Source: Ruania zhangjianzhongii (lineage in GTDB: Bacteria; Actinomycetota; Actinomycetes; Actinomycetales; Beutenbergiaceae). Taken from it: a stretch of DNA of 64,000 nucleotides. The stretch spans positions 3,338,882 through 3,402,881 of the forward strand of contig NZ_CP042828.1 of the NCBI RefSeq assembly GCF_008000995.1, written 5' to 3'. Under the pieces are notes generated by a model. It ran no database searches. It was not told where the DNA came from and was given only the letters and a program-made list of their open reading frames with translations. The position numbers and the translations under genes were made by a program. Numbering within the stretch: position 1 is the stretch's first letter; the number at the start of each line of letters is the position of its first letter. This document shows, in pieces, positions 31,127 to 40,753 of this stretch.

Positions 31127-31229
31127 ACGACCTCCGGGCACAACAATTCATACGGGCACGTTTCTGGGGTACTGCTGGGGAAGGATCCGCAGCTGGCGTC
31201 TTCGTCGAGACAACCGCGCAGATTACGGA

Positions 31230-31258
31230 ATCATAACGGACCTGCCATGCTCGGTCCA
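31230..31258 (-). promoter_or_regulatory. Predicted promoter of the M23 peptidase gene
   Basis: Minus strand: TGGACC (31258-31253), 17-base spacer, TATGAT (31235-31230). It predicts a leader of about 100 bases. I looked for a c-di-AMP (ydaO) riboswitch, which often precedes cell-wall hydrolase genes, and did not find its core. Confidence 0.5.
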
Positions 31259-31376
31259 CCACCCCTGGCTGCACAGCCGCGATCGTGCGGCGGATCACTG
31301 GGATCGTGCACACAATCTCCACGACTGCACGGTCTGGGGCTGTCGCGTCCACGACATTTTCACACTCCGGCCGGCG

Positions 31377-32417
31377 TCAGCGCGTTCGCTGCATCGAGTC
31401 CCGCACCTCCCCGACCAGCTCTTCGAGGATGTCCTCGAGGAAGACGACACCGACCGACTCTCCGGCCGGGCCCTTCACCCCGGCCACATGGGCACCGGTG
31501 CGCTGCATCGCCCCCAGCACGGTCTCGATCTCGTCGTCGGTGTGCGCCACCGCCAGGGGCCGCACCCGCCACGGGGGCACCGGAGCCGTCCGTTGCACCG
31601 GTGTCTCGGCGTAGAGCACGTCCTTCACGTGCAGGTAGCCCACGATCGTGACGTCCTCCACGATCGGGAACCGGGAGAAGCCGGTCCGTGCCACCGCACG
31701 CTCGACCTCTGCAGGAGTGCACCCGATCGGCAGCGTGGTCAGTCCGGTTCCGGAGACCATCACCGATCCGGCGTCGGCCTCGGAGAACTCGATCGCCCCG
31801 GTGAGCAGGCCCAGCTCGTCCTGGAGCAGCCCCTCGGCGCGGGAGCGCTCGACGATCGCTGCCACCTCCTCCGCGGTGAAGGTGGAGGTGACCTCGTCCT
31901 TCGGCTCGATGCCGACCAGCCGCAGCACCCCGTTGGCAAGCCAGTTCAGGAACCGGATCAGCGGGGAGAGCACACGGGAGATCCACACCAGCGGCGGGCC
32001 GAACCACAACGCAGCCCGGCCAGGTGCCGCCACGGCCAGGTTCTTCGGAACCATCTCTCCGATCACCACGTGCAGGTACACCACGATCGCCAGGGCGATC
32101 ACCAGGGCGACGGCGTGACTCGCCCCGGCGGGAAGGCCCACCGCGGTCAGTGGTCCCTCGAGCAGGTGGGCGATCGCCGGCTCGGCTACCGCGCCCAGAC
32201 CCACGGAGCAGACCGTCACGCCGAGCTGGGCGCAGGCCAGCATCAGCGAGACGTGCTCCAGCGCCCAGAGCACCGTCCGTGCCGAGCGGGACCCGGCGTC
32301 GGCCAGCGGCTCCACCTGAGAACGCCGCACAGACATGATCGCGAACTCGGCACCGACGAAGAACGCGTTGCCGAGCAGCAACACCACGGTGACCAGCAGC
32401 GCCGTCGGTGAGCTCAC
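31377..32417 (-). CDS. CNNM/CBS transporter-like protein (short form)
   Basis: 346 residues from GTG 32417. A CNNM (DUF21) domain of three to four helices (LLLGNAFFVGAEFAIMSVRRSQ) is followed by a CBS pair (SRFPIVEDVTIVGYLHVKD and AHVAGVKGPAGESVGVVFLED). It lacks the C-terminal CorC/HlyC domain of its neighbour. Such proteins are linked to magnesium or cobalt efflux. It overlaps the previous gene by 4 bases (GTGA), so the two likely form a heteromer. Confidence 0.9.
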   Translation of the reverse strand: MSSPTALLVTVVLLLGNAFFVGAEFAIMSVRRSQVEPLADAGSRSARTVLWALEHVSLMLACAQLGVTVCSVGLGAVAEPAIAHLLEGPLTAVGLPAGASHAVALVIALAIVVYLHVVIGEMVPKNLAVAAPGRAALWFGPPLVWISRVLSPLIRFLNWLANGVLRLVGIEPKDEVTSTFTAEEVAAIVERSRAEGLLQDELGLLTGAIEFSEADAGSVMVSGTGLTTLPIGCTPAEVERAVARTGFSRFPIVEDVTIVGYLHVKDVLYAETPVQRTAPVPPWRVRPLAVAHTDDEIETVLGAMQRTGAHVAGVKGPAGESVGVVFLEDILEELVGEVRDSMQRTR

Positions 32418-33733
32418 TCGTCCCCCTCCGGCTCGGCTGCAGCCACGGCCCGCACCCGCAACGTCTCCACCCGGCGCACGTCCATCGTCTCCACCCGTAG
32501 CCACACCCCGGGTACCTCGACCTCGTCGCCCACCTGGGGCATCCGGCCGAGCACGGTCATCACCAACCCGCCGAGCGTCTCGTACGGCGCTTCATCGGGC
32601 ACCCGCAGACCGGTGCGCAGCGCCAGCTCGTCCGGGCGGACCGTCCCGGGTACCAGCCAGGACTCCTCCGGCCCGGCCCGCACGTCCCGGCGGCGGCGAT
32701 CGTGCTCATCGGCCACCTCGCCGACCAGCTCCTCGATCACGTCCTCCAGGGTGACCACTCCGGAGGTACCACCGAACTCGTCCACCACCACCGCCATCTG
32801 TAGCCCGTTGCGCAGGCTCACCAGCAACGGTGCCAGTCGTGCCGTCTCCGGTACCTGCGGGGCCTCGTCCATCAGCGCCGCGACCGGTACCTCGCCACGC
32901 CGGTCGTGCGGCACCCCGATCGCCCGGCGCAGCTGCACGATCCCGACCACGTCGTCCGGTGAGGTCTCGATCACCGGGAACCGGGAGTGCCCGGTGCTGC
33001 GTGCCAACGCCACCAGCTCCTCGGCGGTGGCGTCCCGGCGCAGCGTCTGCATCCGCATCCGGTCGGTCATCACATCTTGGGCGGTCAGCTCTCCGAAACC
33101 GATCGACCGCGTCAGCAGCAGCGCCGTGGACCGCTCCAACGTGCCGGCCTTGGCCGAGTGCCGCACCAGGGCGGCGAGCTCGGTAGCGGACCGGCCGCCG
33201 CCGAGCTCCTCCCGTGGCTCGACACCGGCCAGGCGCAGGATCTTGTTCGCCGACCCATTCAGCACGGTGATCACCGGGCGCAGCGCCGTGGTGAAACCGT
33301 GCTGCGGGCGCACCACCAGGCGGGCCACCCGCATCGGGTCCGCGATCGCCCAGTTCTTCGGGACCAGCTCACCGAAGAGCATCGAGAAGGTGTTCACGAT
33401 CAGCAGGCTCAGGACTACCGCGATCGCCGCTGCCCCGACCTCGGCCAGCGCGGTCACGGCCAGTGCCTCGGTGAGCAGGTTCGCCAGTGCCGCCTGCATC
33501 GTGTAGCCGAGCAGCACCGTGGTCAGCGTGATCCCCACCTGTGCACCGGAGAGCTCGGTGGCCAGCTGGCGGAGCGCCCGCTGCACCAGCCGGGCGGTGC
33601 GGTCGGTGCCGCGGGCCCGCTTGTCCACGGCCGCAGGGTCGAGCGCCACCATGGAGAACTCGGCCGCCACGAACAGAGCGGTGCCGGCAGTGAGTACCAC
33701 GCCGAGTGCGACCAGGAGCCAGTCGGTGATCAT
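32414..33733 (-). CDS. CNNM/CBS/CorC-HlyC domain protein
   Basis: 439 residues from ATG 33733. The CNNM domain (TAGTALFVAAEFSMVALDP), a CBS pair (GHSRFPVIETSPDDVVGIVQ; LQMAVVVDEFGGTSGVVTLE) and a C-terminal CorC/HlyC domain (ALRTGLRVPDEAPYETLGG) are in the order of full-length family members. Earlier called hemolysin C-like, the family is now tied to Mg2+ export. It is divergent from a response regulator, with 138 bases between the starts. Confidence 0.93.
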   Translation of the reverse strand: MITDWLLVALGVVLTAGTALFVAAEFSMVALDPAAVDKRARGTDRTARLVQRALRQLATELSGAQVGITLTTVLLGYTMQAALANLLTEALAVTALAEVGAAAIAVVLSLLIVNTFSMLFGELVPKNWAIADPMRVARLVVRPQHGFTTALRPVITVLNGSANKILRLAGVEPREELGGGRSATELAALVRHSAKAGTLERSTALLLTRSIGFGELTAQDVMTDRMRMQTLRRDATAEELVALARSTGHSRFPVIETSPDDVVGIVQLRRAIGVPHDRRGEVPVAALMDEAPQVPETARLAPLLVSLRNGLQMAVVVDEFGGTSGVVTLEDVIEELVGEVADEHDRRRRDVRAGPEESWLVPGTVRPDELALRTGLRVPDEAPYETLGGLVMTVLGRMPQVGDEVEVPGVWLRVETMDVRRVETLRVRAVAAAEPEGDE

Positions 33734-33871
33734 GACGCCGGGTTGCACCTCGAGGCGCCGGTATGGCCAGACATGATGGAGGTCAGAATAGCGGCCCGCG
33801 TACCTCCCGACAACGAATCGCAGGTGCGCCCTGCAGCCGCCACCGGGCCGAGGTGTGTCAGGCTTTGCCGC

Positions 33872-34585
33872 ATGAGCCCCTCGCATACAGTCGTCCTGGT
33901 GGTCGAGGACGAACCGGAGATCGCCACCCAGATCGCTCGCCGTCTGGAGGCGGAAGGCTGGCAGGCGCACACGGTCGGTGAAGGCACCACCGCGGTGAGT
34001 TCCGCCGCCACGCTGGCGCCGGACCTGATCGTGCTGGATGTGATGTTGCCCGGTATCGACGGTCTCGAGGTGTGCCGGCGGATCCAGGCGGACGCCACCA
34101 GCGCCGGACGGCAGGTGCCGCCGATCATGATGCTCACCGCCCGCGATGACGAGACGGACATGCTGGTCGGCCTCGGCGTCGGCGCCGACGACTACATGAC
34201 CAAACCGTTCTCGATGCGAGAGCTGCTCGCCCGCCTGAAGGTGCTGCTGCGCCGCGTGGAGCGCTCCCAGGCGCCGCCACCGGCCACCGGCGAGGCGGCG
34301 ATGCAGCTCGGTGACCTGACCATCGACAAAGCCGCCCGCCGGGTCACCCGCTCGGGCAGCGAAGCGCATCTGACCCCCACGGAGTTCGACCTGCTGGTCT
34401 GCCTGGCGGCAAGCCCCCGCACCGTGCTCTCCCGCGAGCGCCTGCTCGCGGAGGTGTGGGACTGGGCTGACGCCTCCGGCACCCGCACCGTGGACTCGCA
34501 TATCAAGGCACTGCGGCGCAAGCTCGGCTCGGACCTGATCCGCACCGTGCACGGGGTCGGCTACGCCCTGGAGCCGACCGAGTAG
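33872..34585 (+). CDS. OmpR-family response regulator
   Basis: 237 residues. Receiver domain: acidic pocket VVEDEPE, phospho-acceptor Asp56 (LIVLDVMLPG) and Lys111 (YMTKPF). The winged-helix DNA-binding domain follows from about residue 145 (LTPTEFDLLVCLAASP, TRTVDSHIKALRRKLG). The gene is 2 bases before its cognate kinase. The stimulus is unknown. Confidence 0.95.
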   Translation: MSPSHTVVLVVEDEPEIATQIARRLEAEGWQAHTVGEGTTAVSSAATLAPDLIVLDVMLPGIDGLEVCRRIQADATSAGRQVPPIMMLTARDDETDMLVGLGVGADDYMTKPFSMRELLARLKVLLRRVERSQAPPPATGEAAMQLGDLTIDKAARRVTRSGSEAHLTPTEFDLLVCLAASPRTVLSRERLLAEVWDWADASGTRTVDSHIKALRRKLGSDLIRTVHGVGYALEPTE

Positions 34586-34587
34586 AT

Positions 34588-35751
34588 GTGCTCCCACCGC
34601 TGCGTGCCCGCCCGGCAGAGCACCCGATGACCAGGCATCAGCGGCTGTTCCGGCACGCTCGCAGCAAGACCGGGTGGCAGGAGGCGCAGCACGCGCTGTA
34701 CCGGGACCTGCGCCCGCTGGACCCGTTGCGCTCGATCAAGATGAAACTGATCGTGATCATCGGCGCCATGGTCGCGCTCTTCACCCTGGTCACCTGGGCC
34801 GGCGACCAGTTCGGTTTCGGTGTGCTGCGCACGTTCCCGGTGGCGCTGGTCTGCTCCCTGGTGCTCACCCAGATCCTCGCCCGGGGGATGACCCGTCCAC
34901 TGCGCGAGATGACCACGGCGGCGCAGGCGATGGCCCGGGGGGACTACAGCCAGCAGGTGCACACCAACAGCCAGGATGAGGTCGGCGAGCTGGCCGCGGC
35001 GTTCAACTCGATGGCCCAGGACCTGGACACGCTGGACACCCGGCGCCGCGAGATGGTCGCGAACGTCTCGCACGAGCTCCGTACGCCGGTCGCCGCACTC
35101 CGGGCGCAGCTGGAGAACCTCGCCGACGGCGTGGTGTCGCCATCGCCAGAAACGCTGGAGTCGGCGCTCGATCAGGTGGAGCGACTCTCCCGGCTGATCG
35201 CCTACCTGCTCGATCTGTCCCGGCTCGAGGCCGGTGCGGCCGACCTGGACCTCACCGAGATCGAGATCGGCCCCTTTTTGCAGGAAGCGGCCACCCAGTC
35301 CCGGCACGCCGCCAGCGAGACCGGCCACGATCTGGAGTGGGAGGTGACCAGCACGCCGTCGGACCTGCGGGTGGTCGGCGACCCGGAGCGGTTGCACCAG
35401 GTGGTGGCGAACCTGCTCGCCAACGCTGCCCGGCACTCCCCCGCCGGAGGAAAGATCTACCTGGCCGGTCGCTACGAGTCGCTACCGGACGCCGTCGTGA
35501 TCGAGGTGCAGGACGAGGGGCCCGGCATCCCGGTCCAGGACCGGCAGAAAGTGTTCGAACGGTTCGAGCGCGGCAACACCCCCGCCCAGCGCGGTGGGCA
35601 GTCCACCGGGGGTACCGGTCTGGGGCTGGCGATCGCCCGGTGGGCGGTGAGCCTGCACGGCGGAACGATCGAGGTAGTCGATCCGACCCGCGGCAGCGGT
35701 GCCATGATCCGGGTGACCCTGCCGGCCACCGGCCCGGTCGAGCACAGCTGA
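34588..35751 (+). CDS. HAMP sensor histidine kinase
   Basis: 387 residues from GTG 34588; ATG 34627 is an alternative, and neither has a good RBS. Two membrane helices close together (LIVIIGAMVALFTLVTW; TFPVALVCSLVLTQILA) leave only a tiny extracellular loop, so it probably senses membrane or internal signals. A HAMP domain follows, then HisKA (His162 in ANVSHELRTPVAAL), then the ATPase with VANLLANAARHSPAGG, DEGPGIP and GGTGLGLAIA. It pairs with the regulator just upstream. Confidence 0.94.
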   Translation: MLPPLRARPAEHPMTRHQRLFRHARSKTGWQEAQHALYRDLRPLDPLRSIKMKLIVIIGAMVALFTLVTWAGDQFGFGVLRTFPVALVCSLVLTQILARGMTRPLREMTTAAQAMARGDYSQQVHTNSQDEVGELAAAFNSMAQDLDTLDTRRREMVANVSHELRTPVAALRAQLENLADGVVSPSPETLESALDQVERLSRLIAYLLDLSRLEAGAADLDLTEIEIGPFLQEAATQSRHAASETGHDLEWEVTSTPSDLRVVGDPERLHQVVANLLANAARHSPAGGKIYLAGRYESLPDAVVIEVQDEGPGIPVQDRQKVFERFERGNTPAQRGGQSTGGTGLGLAIARWAVSLHGGTIEVVDPTRGSGAMIRVTLPATGPVEHS

Positions 35752-35888
35752 GCGGCTCCAGGACAAGAACACTTCCCCCTCATCGGCCGCAGCGTCGCAC
35801 CTGACCGATTATTTGCCCCGGCTTGAACCGATGTCCCGCAGAGTGCCTGGTTGACCACACAGATGGGTCGAAACACCCGGATCTGCGG

Positions 35889-35915
35889 TTGTCCTCGTGC
35901 GGCGTCACCTAGGCT
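35889..35915 (+). promoter_or_regulatory. Possible odhA promoter
   Basis: TTGTCC (35889-35894) and TAGGCT (35910-35915), with a short 15-base spacer. The leader would be about 40 bases with GAGGGCG ahead of the GTG. The spacer is poor, so this is tentative. Confidence 0.3.
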
Positions 35916-35963
35916 GGTAGTACGCATCCACCACGCACAGCATCGGAAGAGGGCGATCCCCGA

Positions 35964-38900
35964 GTGTCCCAGCAGGCACCCCACGACTCGACATCCGCAG
36001 CCGAGGCCTTCGGCGGGAACGAGTGGCTCATCGAAGAGCTGTACTCGCAGTACAAGCAGGACAAGAACCTCGTTGATCCGTCCTGGTGGGCGTTCTTCGA
36101 GACGTACTCCCCCGCCGACCTCTCCAGTTCCGAGAACGGCAGTGCCGCTGCCTCGGCCGCCAGCCCGACCCCGGTGGCTCCCACCCCGGTCGGGCAGTCG
36201 GCATCCTCGGCGAGCGCACCGGCGCAGCAGCCGCCGGCGAGTGCCGCCAAGGACACCGAAGCGGCGCCGACCACCGCACCACAGGCTGAGCCGGCCGACC
36301 CCAAACCGCAGACCTCCTCGGCCACCTCCGCCCAGCAGAGCGACACCACGCCGCCGCCGGCGGAGGTGCAGGGCGACGTTCCCCCCGAGGCACCGGTGGC
36401 CACTGCAGTCGCCCCCACGGCCGCCTACACCCAGGCAGTCAGCGGCGGCGGGCCGCGGGAGGCCGGTGGTGAAGGTGAAGCGACCCGGCTGCGCGGCGCC
36501 GCCGCCCGGGTGGTCACGAACATGGAGACCTCTCTGGAGGTCCCGACCGCCACCAGTGTGCGCACCATCCCGGCCAAGCTGATGGTGGACAACCGGATCG
36601 TGCTGAACAACCATCTGGCCCGCAGCCGTGGGGGGAAGGTCTCCTTCACCCACCTGATCGGCTTCGCCGTGGTCGAGGCTCTCAGCGACATGCCGGAGAT
36701 GAACGCCGGGTACCGCGAGGTGGACGGTAAGCCTGGTGTGGTGCGCCCGGCGCACGTGAACTTCGGGCTCGCGATCGACCTGGCGAAGCCGGACGGGACC
36801 CGTCAGCTCCTCGTCCCCTCGATCAAGGGTGCCGAGGAGATGGACTTCGCCGAGTTCTGGCACGCCTACGAAGAGCTCATCCGCAAGGCCCGCTCCGGCG
36901 GGCTCGAGGTGGGCGACTTTGCCGGTACCACGATCAGCCTGACCAATCCCGGCACCATCGGTACGGTGCACTCGGTGCCGCGGCTGATGTCCGGGCAGGG
37001 CACGATCATCGGTGTCGGCGCGATGAACTACCCCGCCGAGTACCAGGGCGCCTCCCTGGAGACCGTGTCCCGGCTCGGCATCTCCAAGGTGATGACCCTC
37101 ACGTCCACCTATGACCACCGGATCATCCAGGGCGCCCAGTCGGGTGACTTCCTGCGCATCGTGCACGCCAAGCTGCTCGGTGAGGACGGGTTCTACGACC
37201 GGGTGTTCGCCTCCCTGCGGGTGCCGTACGAACCGGTGCGCTGGACCGTCGACGTCACACCGAGCAATGAGGAGGACTTCGGCAAGCCGGCCCGGGTGGC
37301 CGAGCTGATCCACTCCTACCGCTCCCGCGGTCACCTGATCGCCGACACCGACCCGCTCGCCTACCGTCAGCGCAAGCACCCCGACCTGGATGTGCAGACC
37401 CACAGGCTCACGCTCTGGGACCTGGACCGGCTCTTCCCCACCGGCGGCTTCGGTGGCAAACCGAAGATGCTGCTCCGGGACATCCTCGGACTGCTGCGCA
37501 ACTCCTACTGCCGCACCATCGGCGTGGAGTACATGCATCTGCACGACACCACCCAGCGCAAGTGGCTGCAGGAGCGGCTGGAGTCCGGCTGGTCCAAGCC
37601 TGACGGGGACGAGCAGAAGCGCATCCTGCGCACGCTGAACGCCGCTGAGGCGTTCGAGACGTTCCTGCAGACCAAGTACGTCGGACAGAAGCGGTTCAGC
37701 CTGGAGGGTGGCGAGTCCCTCATCCCGCTGCTGGACCGCGTGCTGGACCGTGCCGCCCAGGAAGGGCTGGACGAGGTCGGTATCGGGATGCCGCACCGGG
37801 GCCGGCTGAACGTGCTGGCGAACCTGGCCGGTAAGTCCTACGGGCAGATCTTCGCCGAGTTCGAGGGCAACCAGGACCCGCGCACCGTGCAGGGCTCCGG
37901 AGATGTGAAGTACCACCTCGGCACCGAGGGCACGTTCACCGCGCTGAACGGAGCGACGACCAAGGTCTACCTGGCTGCTAACCCCTCCCACCTGGAGGCC
38001 GTGAACGGGGTGCTCGAGGGGGTGGTCCGGGCCAAGCAGGACCGCCTCAACCTGGGCGGCGACGGGTACTCGGTGCTTCCGGTGCTGATCCACGGTGACG
38101 CTGCCTTCGCCGGCCAAGGTGTGGTGACCGAGACGCTGCAGCTGTCCCAGCTGCGCGGCTACCGCACCGGCGGCACCGTGCACATCCTGATCAACAACCA
38201 GGTCGGGTTCACCACCGGTGCCTCCTCCTCCCGGTCCACGATGTACGCCACGGACGTGGCCAAGGGGCTGCAGGTCCCGGTGTTCCACGTCAACGGCGAC
38301 GACCCGGAGGCGGTCGCACACGTGGCCGAGCTGGCCTTCGACTACCGGCAGGAGTTCAACCGGGACGTCATCATCGATATGGTCTGCTACCGCCGTCGCG
38401 GTCACAACGAGGGCGACGACCCGTCGATGACCCAGCCGGTGATGACCTCGCTGATCGAGAAGAAGCGCAGCGTCCGCAAGCTGTTCACCGAGGCACTGGT
38501 GGGTCGCGGCGACCTCACCGAGGACGAGGCTGAAGAGGCGCTGCAGCACTACAAGAGCCAGCTGGAGCGGGTGTTCACCGAGACTCGCGAAGGCAACGCC
38601 CGCACCGATCACCAGGTGCAGGGCTTGGAGCTGCCGGAGTCCCAGCAGGAGGACGCCGGGGTGATGGTCGGTTGGCAGACCGCTGTACCGGCCAAGGTGA
38701 TCTCGCACATCGGCGCGGCGCACACTCGCCCGCCGGAGGGCTTCACCGTGCACCCGAAGCTCACCCAGCTGCTGGAGAAGCGGCAGCAGATGTCCACCGA
38801 GGGCGCTATCGACTGGGCCTTCGGTGAGCTGCTCGCCTTCGGGTCGCTGCTGATGGAGAACATGCCCGTGCGGCTGGCCGGGCAGGACTCCCGGCGCGGT

Positions 38901-39854
38901 ACGTTCGTGCAGCGGCATGCCGTGCTGCACGACCGGCGCAACGGAGCCGAGTGGACCCCGCTGTCCTACCTCTCCCCGGACCAGTCCAAGTTCTGGGTGT
39001 ACGACTCCTCGCTGAGCGAGTATGCGGCCCTGGGCTTCGAGTACGGCTACTCCGTGGAGCGCCCGGACGCACTGGTGGCCTGGGAGGCGCAGTTCGGCGA
39101 CTTCGTCAACGGCGCCCAGACGGTGATCGACGAGTTCATCTCCTCCGCCCAGCAGAAGTGGGCGCAGACCTCCTCGGTGGTGCTGCTCCTGCCACACGGC
39201 TACGAGGGTCAGGGACCGGACCACTCCTCGGCGCGCAAGGAACGTTTCCTGCAGCTGGCCGCCGAGGACAACATGATCGTGGCCGAGCCATCTACCCCGG
39301 CGAACTACTTCCATCTCCTGCGGCGCCAGGCGTACCAGCGCCCGCGCCGCCCGTTGGTGGTGTTCACCCCGAAGCAGCTGCTCCGGCTGCGGGCCGCGAC
39401 GTCGTCGGTGGAGGACTTCACCTCCGGCACGTTCCAATCGGTGATCGGGGACTCCACCGTGGACCCGGGTAACGTCGACCGTGTGCTCCTGTGCAGCGGG
39501 CGGGTCTACTACGACCTCGTCGCCGAGCGCACCAAGCGCGAGGACGACCGCACGGCGATCGTCCGCCTGGAGCAGCTCTACCCGCTCGACCACGAGGCCG
39601 TCCGCGCTGAGCTCAGCCGGTACTCGAACCCGGAGTTCGTGTGGGTGCAGGACGAGCCGAAGAACCAGGGGGCGTGGAGTTACCTCGTGCTGAACATGGT
39701 CGCCGCCCTGCCGAACCTGCCCGAGCGTGAGCAGCTGACCGGCAAGTCCCTGCGCGTGGTCTCCCGCCCGAACATGGCGGCACCGTCGGCCGGGACCGCC
39801 AAGAAGCACCAGGCGGAGCAGTCCGTGCTGATCAGCGAGGCCTTCGCCCGGTGA
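35964..39854 (+). CDS. odhA: Fused 2-oxoglutarate dehydrogenase E1/E2 subunit (OdhA/Kgd)
   Basis: TCA-cycle enzyme: decarboxylates 2-oxoglutarate and transfers the succinyl group. 1296 residues. Residues 8-45 are the E1 leader ([15 protein letters not shown]), then about 120 residues of Ala/Pro/Ser linker with no lipoyl-type domain, then the E2 acyltransferase domain (about 190-405, active-site DHR at 384-386), then the E1 domain with [30 protein letters not shown], the TPP motif from GDAAFAGQG (about 711) to NNQ (about 744). The fused E2 without its own lipoyl domain works with SucB-type E2 and Lpd, as in C. glutamicum and mycobacteria, where OdhI/GarA inhibits it. Confidence 0.97.
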   Translation: MSQQAPHDSTSAAEAFGGNEWLIEELYSQYKQDKNLVDPSWWAFFETYSPADLSSSENGSAAASAASPTPVAPTPVGQSASSASAPAQQPPASAAKDTEAAPTTAPQAEPADPKPQTSSATSAQQSDTTPPPAEVQGDVPPEAPVATAVAPTAAYTQAVSGGGPREAGGEGEATRLRGAAARVVTNMETSLEVPTATSVRTIPAKLMVDNRIVLNNHLARSRGGKVSFTHLIGFAVVEALSDMPEMNAGYREVDGKPGVVRPAHVNFGLAIDLAKPDGTRQLLVPSIKGAEEMDFAEFWHAYEELIRKARSGGLEVGDFAGTTISLTNPGTIGTVHSVPRLMSGQGTIIGVGAMNYPAEYQGASLETVSRLGISKVMTLTSTYDHRIIQGAQSGDFLRIVHAKLLGEDGFYDRVFASLRVPYEPVRWTVDVTPSNEEDFGKPARVAELIHSYRSRGHLIADTDPLAYRQRKHPDLDVQTHRLTLWDLDRLFPTGGFGGKPKMLLRDILGLLRNSYCRTIGVEYMHLHDTTQRKWLQERLESGWSKPDGDEQKRILRTLNAAEAFETFLQTKYVGQKRFSLEGGESLIPLLDRVLDRAAQEGLDEVGIGMPHRGRLNVLANLAGKSYGQIFAEFEGNQDPRTVQGSGDVKYHLGTEGTFTALNGATTKVYLAANPSHLEAVNGVLEGVVRAKQDRLNLGGDGYSVLPVLIHGDAAFAGQGVVTETLQLSQLRGYRTGGTVHILINNQVGFTTGASSSRSTMYATDVAKGLQVPVFHVNGDDPEAVAHVAELAFDYRQEFNRDVIIDMVCYRRRGHNEGDDPSMTQPVMTSLIEKKRSVRKLFTEALVGRGDLTEDEAEEALQHYKSQLERVFTETREGNARTDHQVQGLELPESQQEDAGVMVGWQTAVPAKVISHIGAAHTRPPEGFTVHPKLTQLLEKRQQMSTEGAIDWAFGELLAFGSLLMENMPVRLAGQDSRRGTFVQRHAVLHDRRNGAEWTPLSYLSPDQSKFWVYDSSLSEYAALGFEYGYSVERPDALVAWEAQFGDFVNGAQTVIDEFISSAQQKWAQTSSVVLLLPHGYEGQGPDHSSARKERFLQLAAEDNMIVAEPSTPANYFHLLRRQAYQRPRRPLVVFTPKQLLRLRAATSSVEDFTSGTFQSVIGDSTVDPGNVDRVLLCSGRVYYDLVAERTKREDDRTAIVRLEQLYPLDHEAVRAELSRYSNPEFVWVQDEPKNQGAWSYLVLNMVAALPNLPEREQLTGKSLRVVSRPNMAAPSAGTAKKHQAEQSVLISEAFAR

Positions 39855-40465
39855 GCGCGCCGGACCGGCAGCAGGAATTGGTGCGCCAGCGGATCTGCGT
39901 CGTCGGTGATGAGCTGGTGGCCGGTGTCGGCGATGCCCGCGGGCTCGGCTGGACCGGCCGGGTGGCCGCCCGCTCCGCCGGGGAGGAGCCGGCCCAGTGG
40001 TACCCGCTGGCCGTTCCCGGGGAGTCCAGCACGGCGCTGTCCGGGCGCTGGGAGTCGGAGTGCAACCGGCGCTTCGGTCCCGGGGACAACCGGCTGGTGG
40101 TGGCCCCGGGGGCCGCTGACCTGCTCGACGGGGTGTCCCTGGCCCGGAGCCGGCTGAACCTGGCGAATGTCCTCGATGACGCCACCAACCGGCGGATCCC
40201 GTGCTTCGTGCTCGGCCCACCGCCGCGAGCCGATGTGGACGCCGAGGCACTCGCCGAGCTGTCGAACGCGTTCGCGGACGTGTGCGGCCGGCGCCGGATC
40301 CCGTACGTCGAGACTCATCAGCCGCTCCGAGATCATGAGCAGTGGGTCGCCGATCTGGCGTCCACCGACGGTACCCACCCGCAGCAGGCCGGTTACGGAC
40401 TGCTCGCCTGGTTGGTGCTGCACAACGGCTGGCACGACTGGATCGGCCTCCCGCAGGACGCCTGA
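39851..40465 (+). CDS. SGNH/GDSL-family hydrolase
   Basis: 204 residues. Block I is [12 protein letters not shown] (GDEL instead of GDSL, so the usual Ser is Glu-Leu shifted), block III is VAPGAADLL, and block V is [15 protein letters not shown] with Asp and His. The nucleophile Ser is not in the standard place, so catalysis is uncertain. It overlaps odhA by 4 bases. No signal peptide is seen, so it is probably cytoplasmic. Confidence 0.78.
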   Translation: MSAPDRQQELVRQRICVVGDELVAGVGDARGLGWTGRVAARSAGEEPAQWYPLAVPGESSTALSGRWESECNRRFGPGDNRLVVAPGAADLLDGVSLARSRLNLANVLDDATNRRIPCFVLGPPPRADVDAEALAELSNAFADVCGRRRIPYVETHQPLRDHEQWVADLASTDGTHPQQAGYGLLAWLVLHNGWHDWIGLPQDA

Positions 40466-40516
40466 GCCGCGCGCAACACCACCGACCGCCACAACCACGG
40501 TGCGCCCACCGGCGGT

Positions 40517-40566
40517 GGGTGACATGAGCGTCGCTTCCAAGCGATCTAGCGACGCTCATGTCACCC
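40517..40566. terminator. Perfect 19-bp inverted repeat between convergent genes
   Basis: GGGTGACATGAGCGTCGCT (40517-40535) and its exact complement (40548-40566) flank a 12-base loop. It lies between the SGNH gene (+) and metS (-), where it can act as a two-way terminator. There is no U-tract on either side. Confidence 0.7.
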
Positions 40567-40606
40567 GCCGGTAGCCGGCGGCGCCCATGGCTGCCGGCGG
40601 TCGGGC

Positions 40607-40753
40607 TTAACCGGCCGGCGGGCTGGCGTCGCTGACCGGTTCCGCCTCGTCCGCTTCTTCCGGGTGCCGGCGCAGGTGGATGATGGCGACCACCAGCCCA
40701 CCCCAGACCAGCAGCAGCGCGATGATCATCATGATGAGGGCTGGTGTCGTCAT
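40607..40753 (-). CDS. metS: Methionine/alanine importer small subunit MetS
   Basis: 48 residues. One membrane helix (ALIMMIIALLLVWGGLVVAI) then a short charged tail (HLRRHPEEADEAEP), the pattern of MetS. In C. glutamicum MetS is needed for MetP to import methionine and alanine. Its ATG overlaps the metP stop (ATGA), so the two are translated together. Confidence 0.9.
   Translation of the reverse strand: MTTPALIMMIIALLLVWGGLVVAIIHLRRHPEEADEAEPVSDASPPAG

Noticed and set aside
31110-31352. An 80-residue minus-strand frame upstream of the M23 gene
   Set aside because: No RBS or family features; it overlaps the M23 start and the predicted promoter.
31142-31376. Possible c-di-AMP (ydaO) riboswitch ahead of the M23 peptidase
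   Set aside because: I could not find the conserved ydaO core segments; only a promoter is supported.
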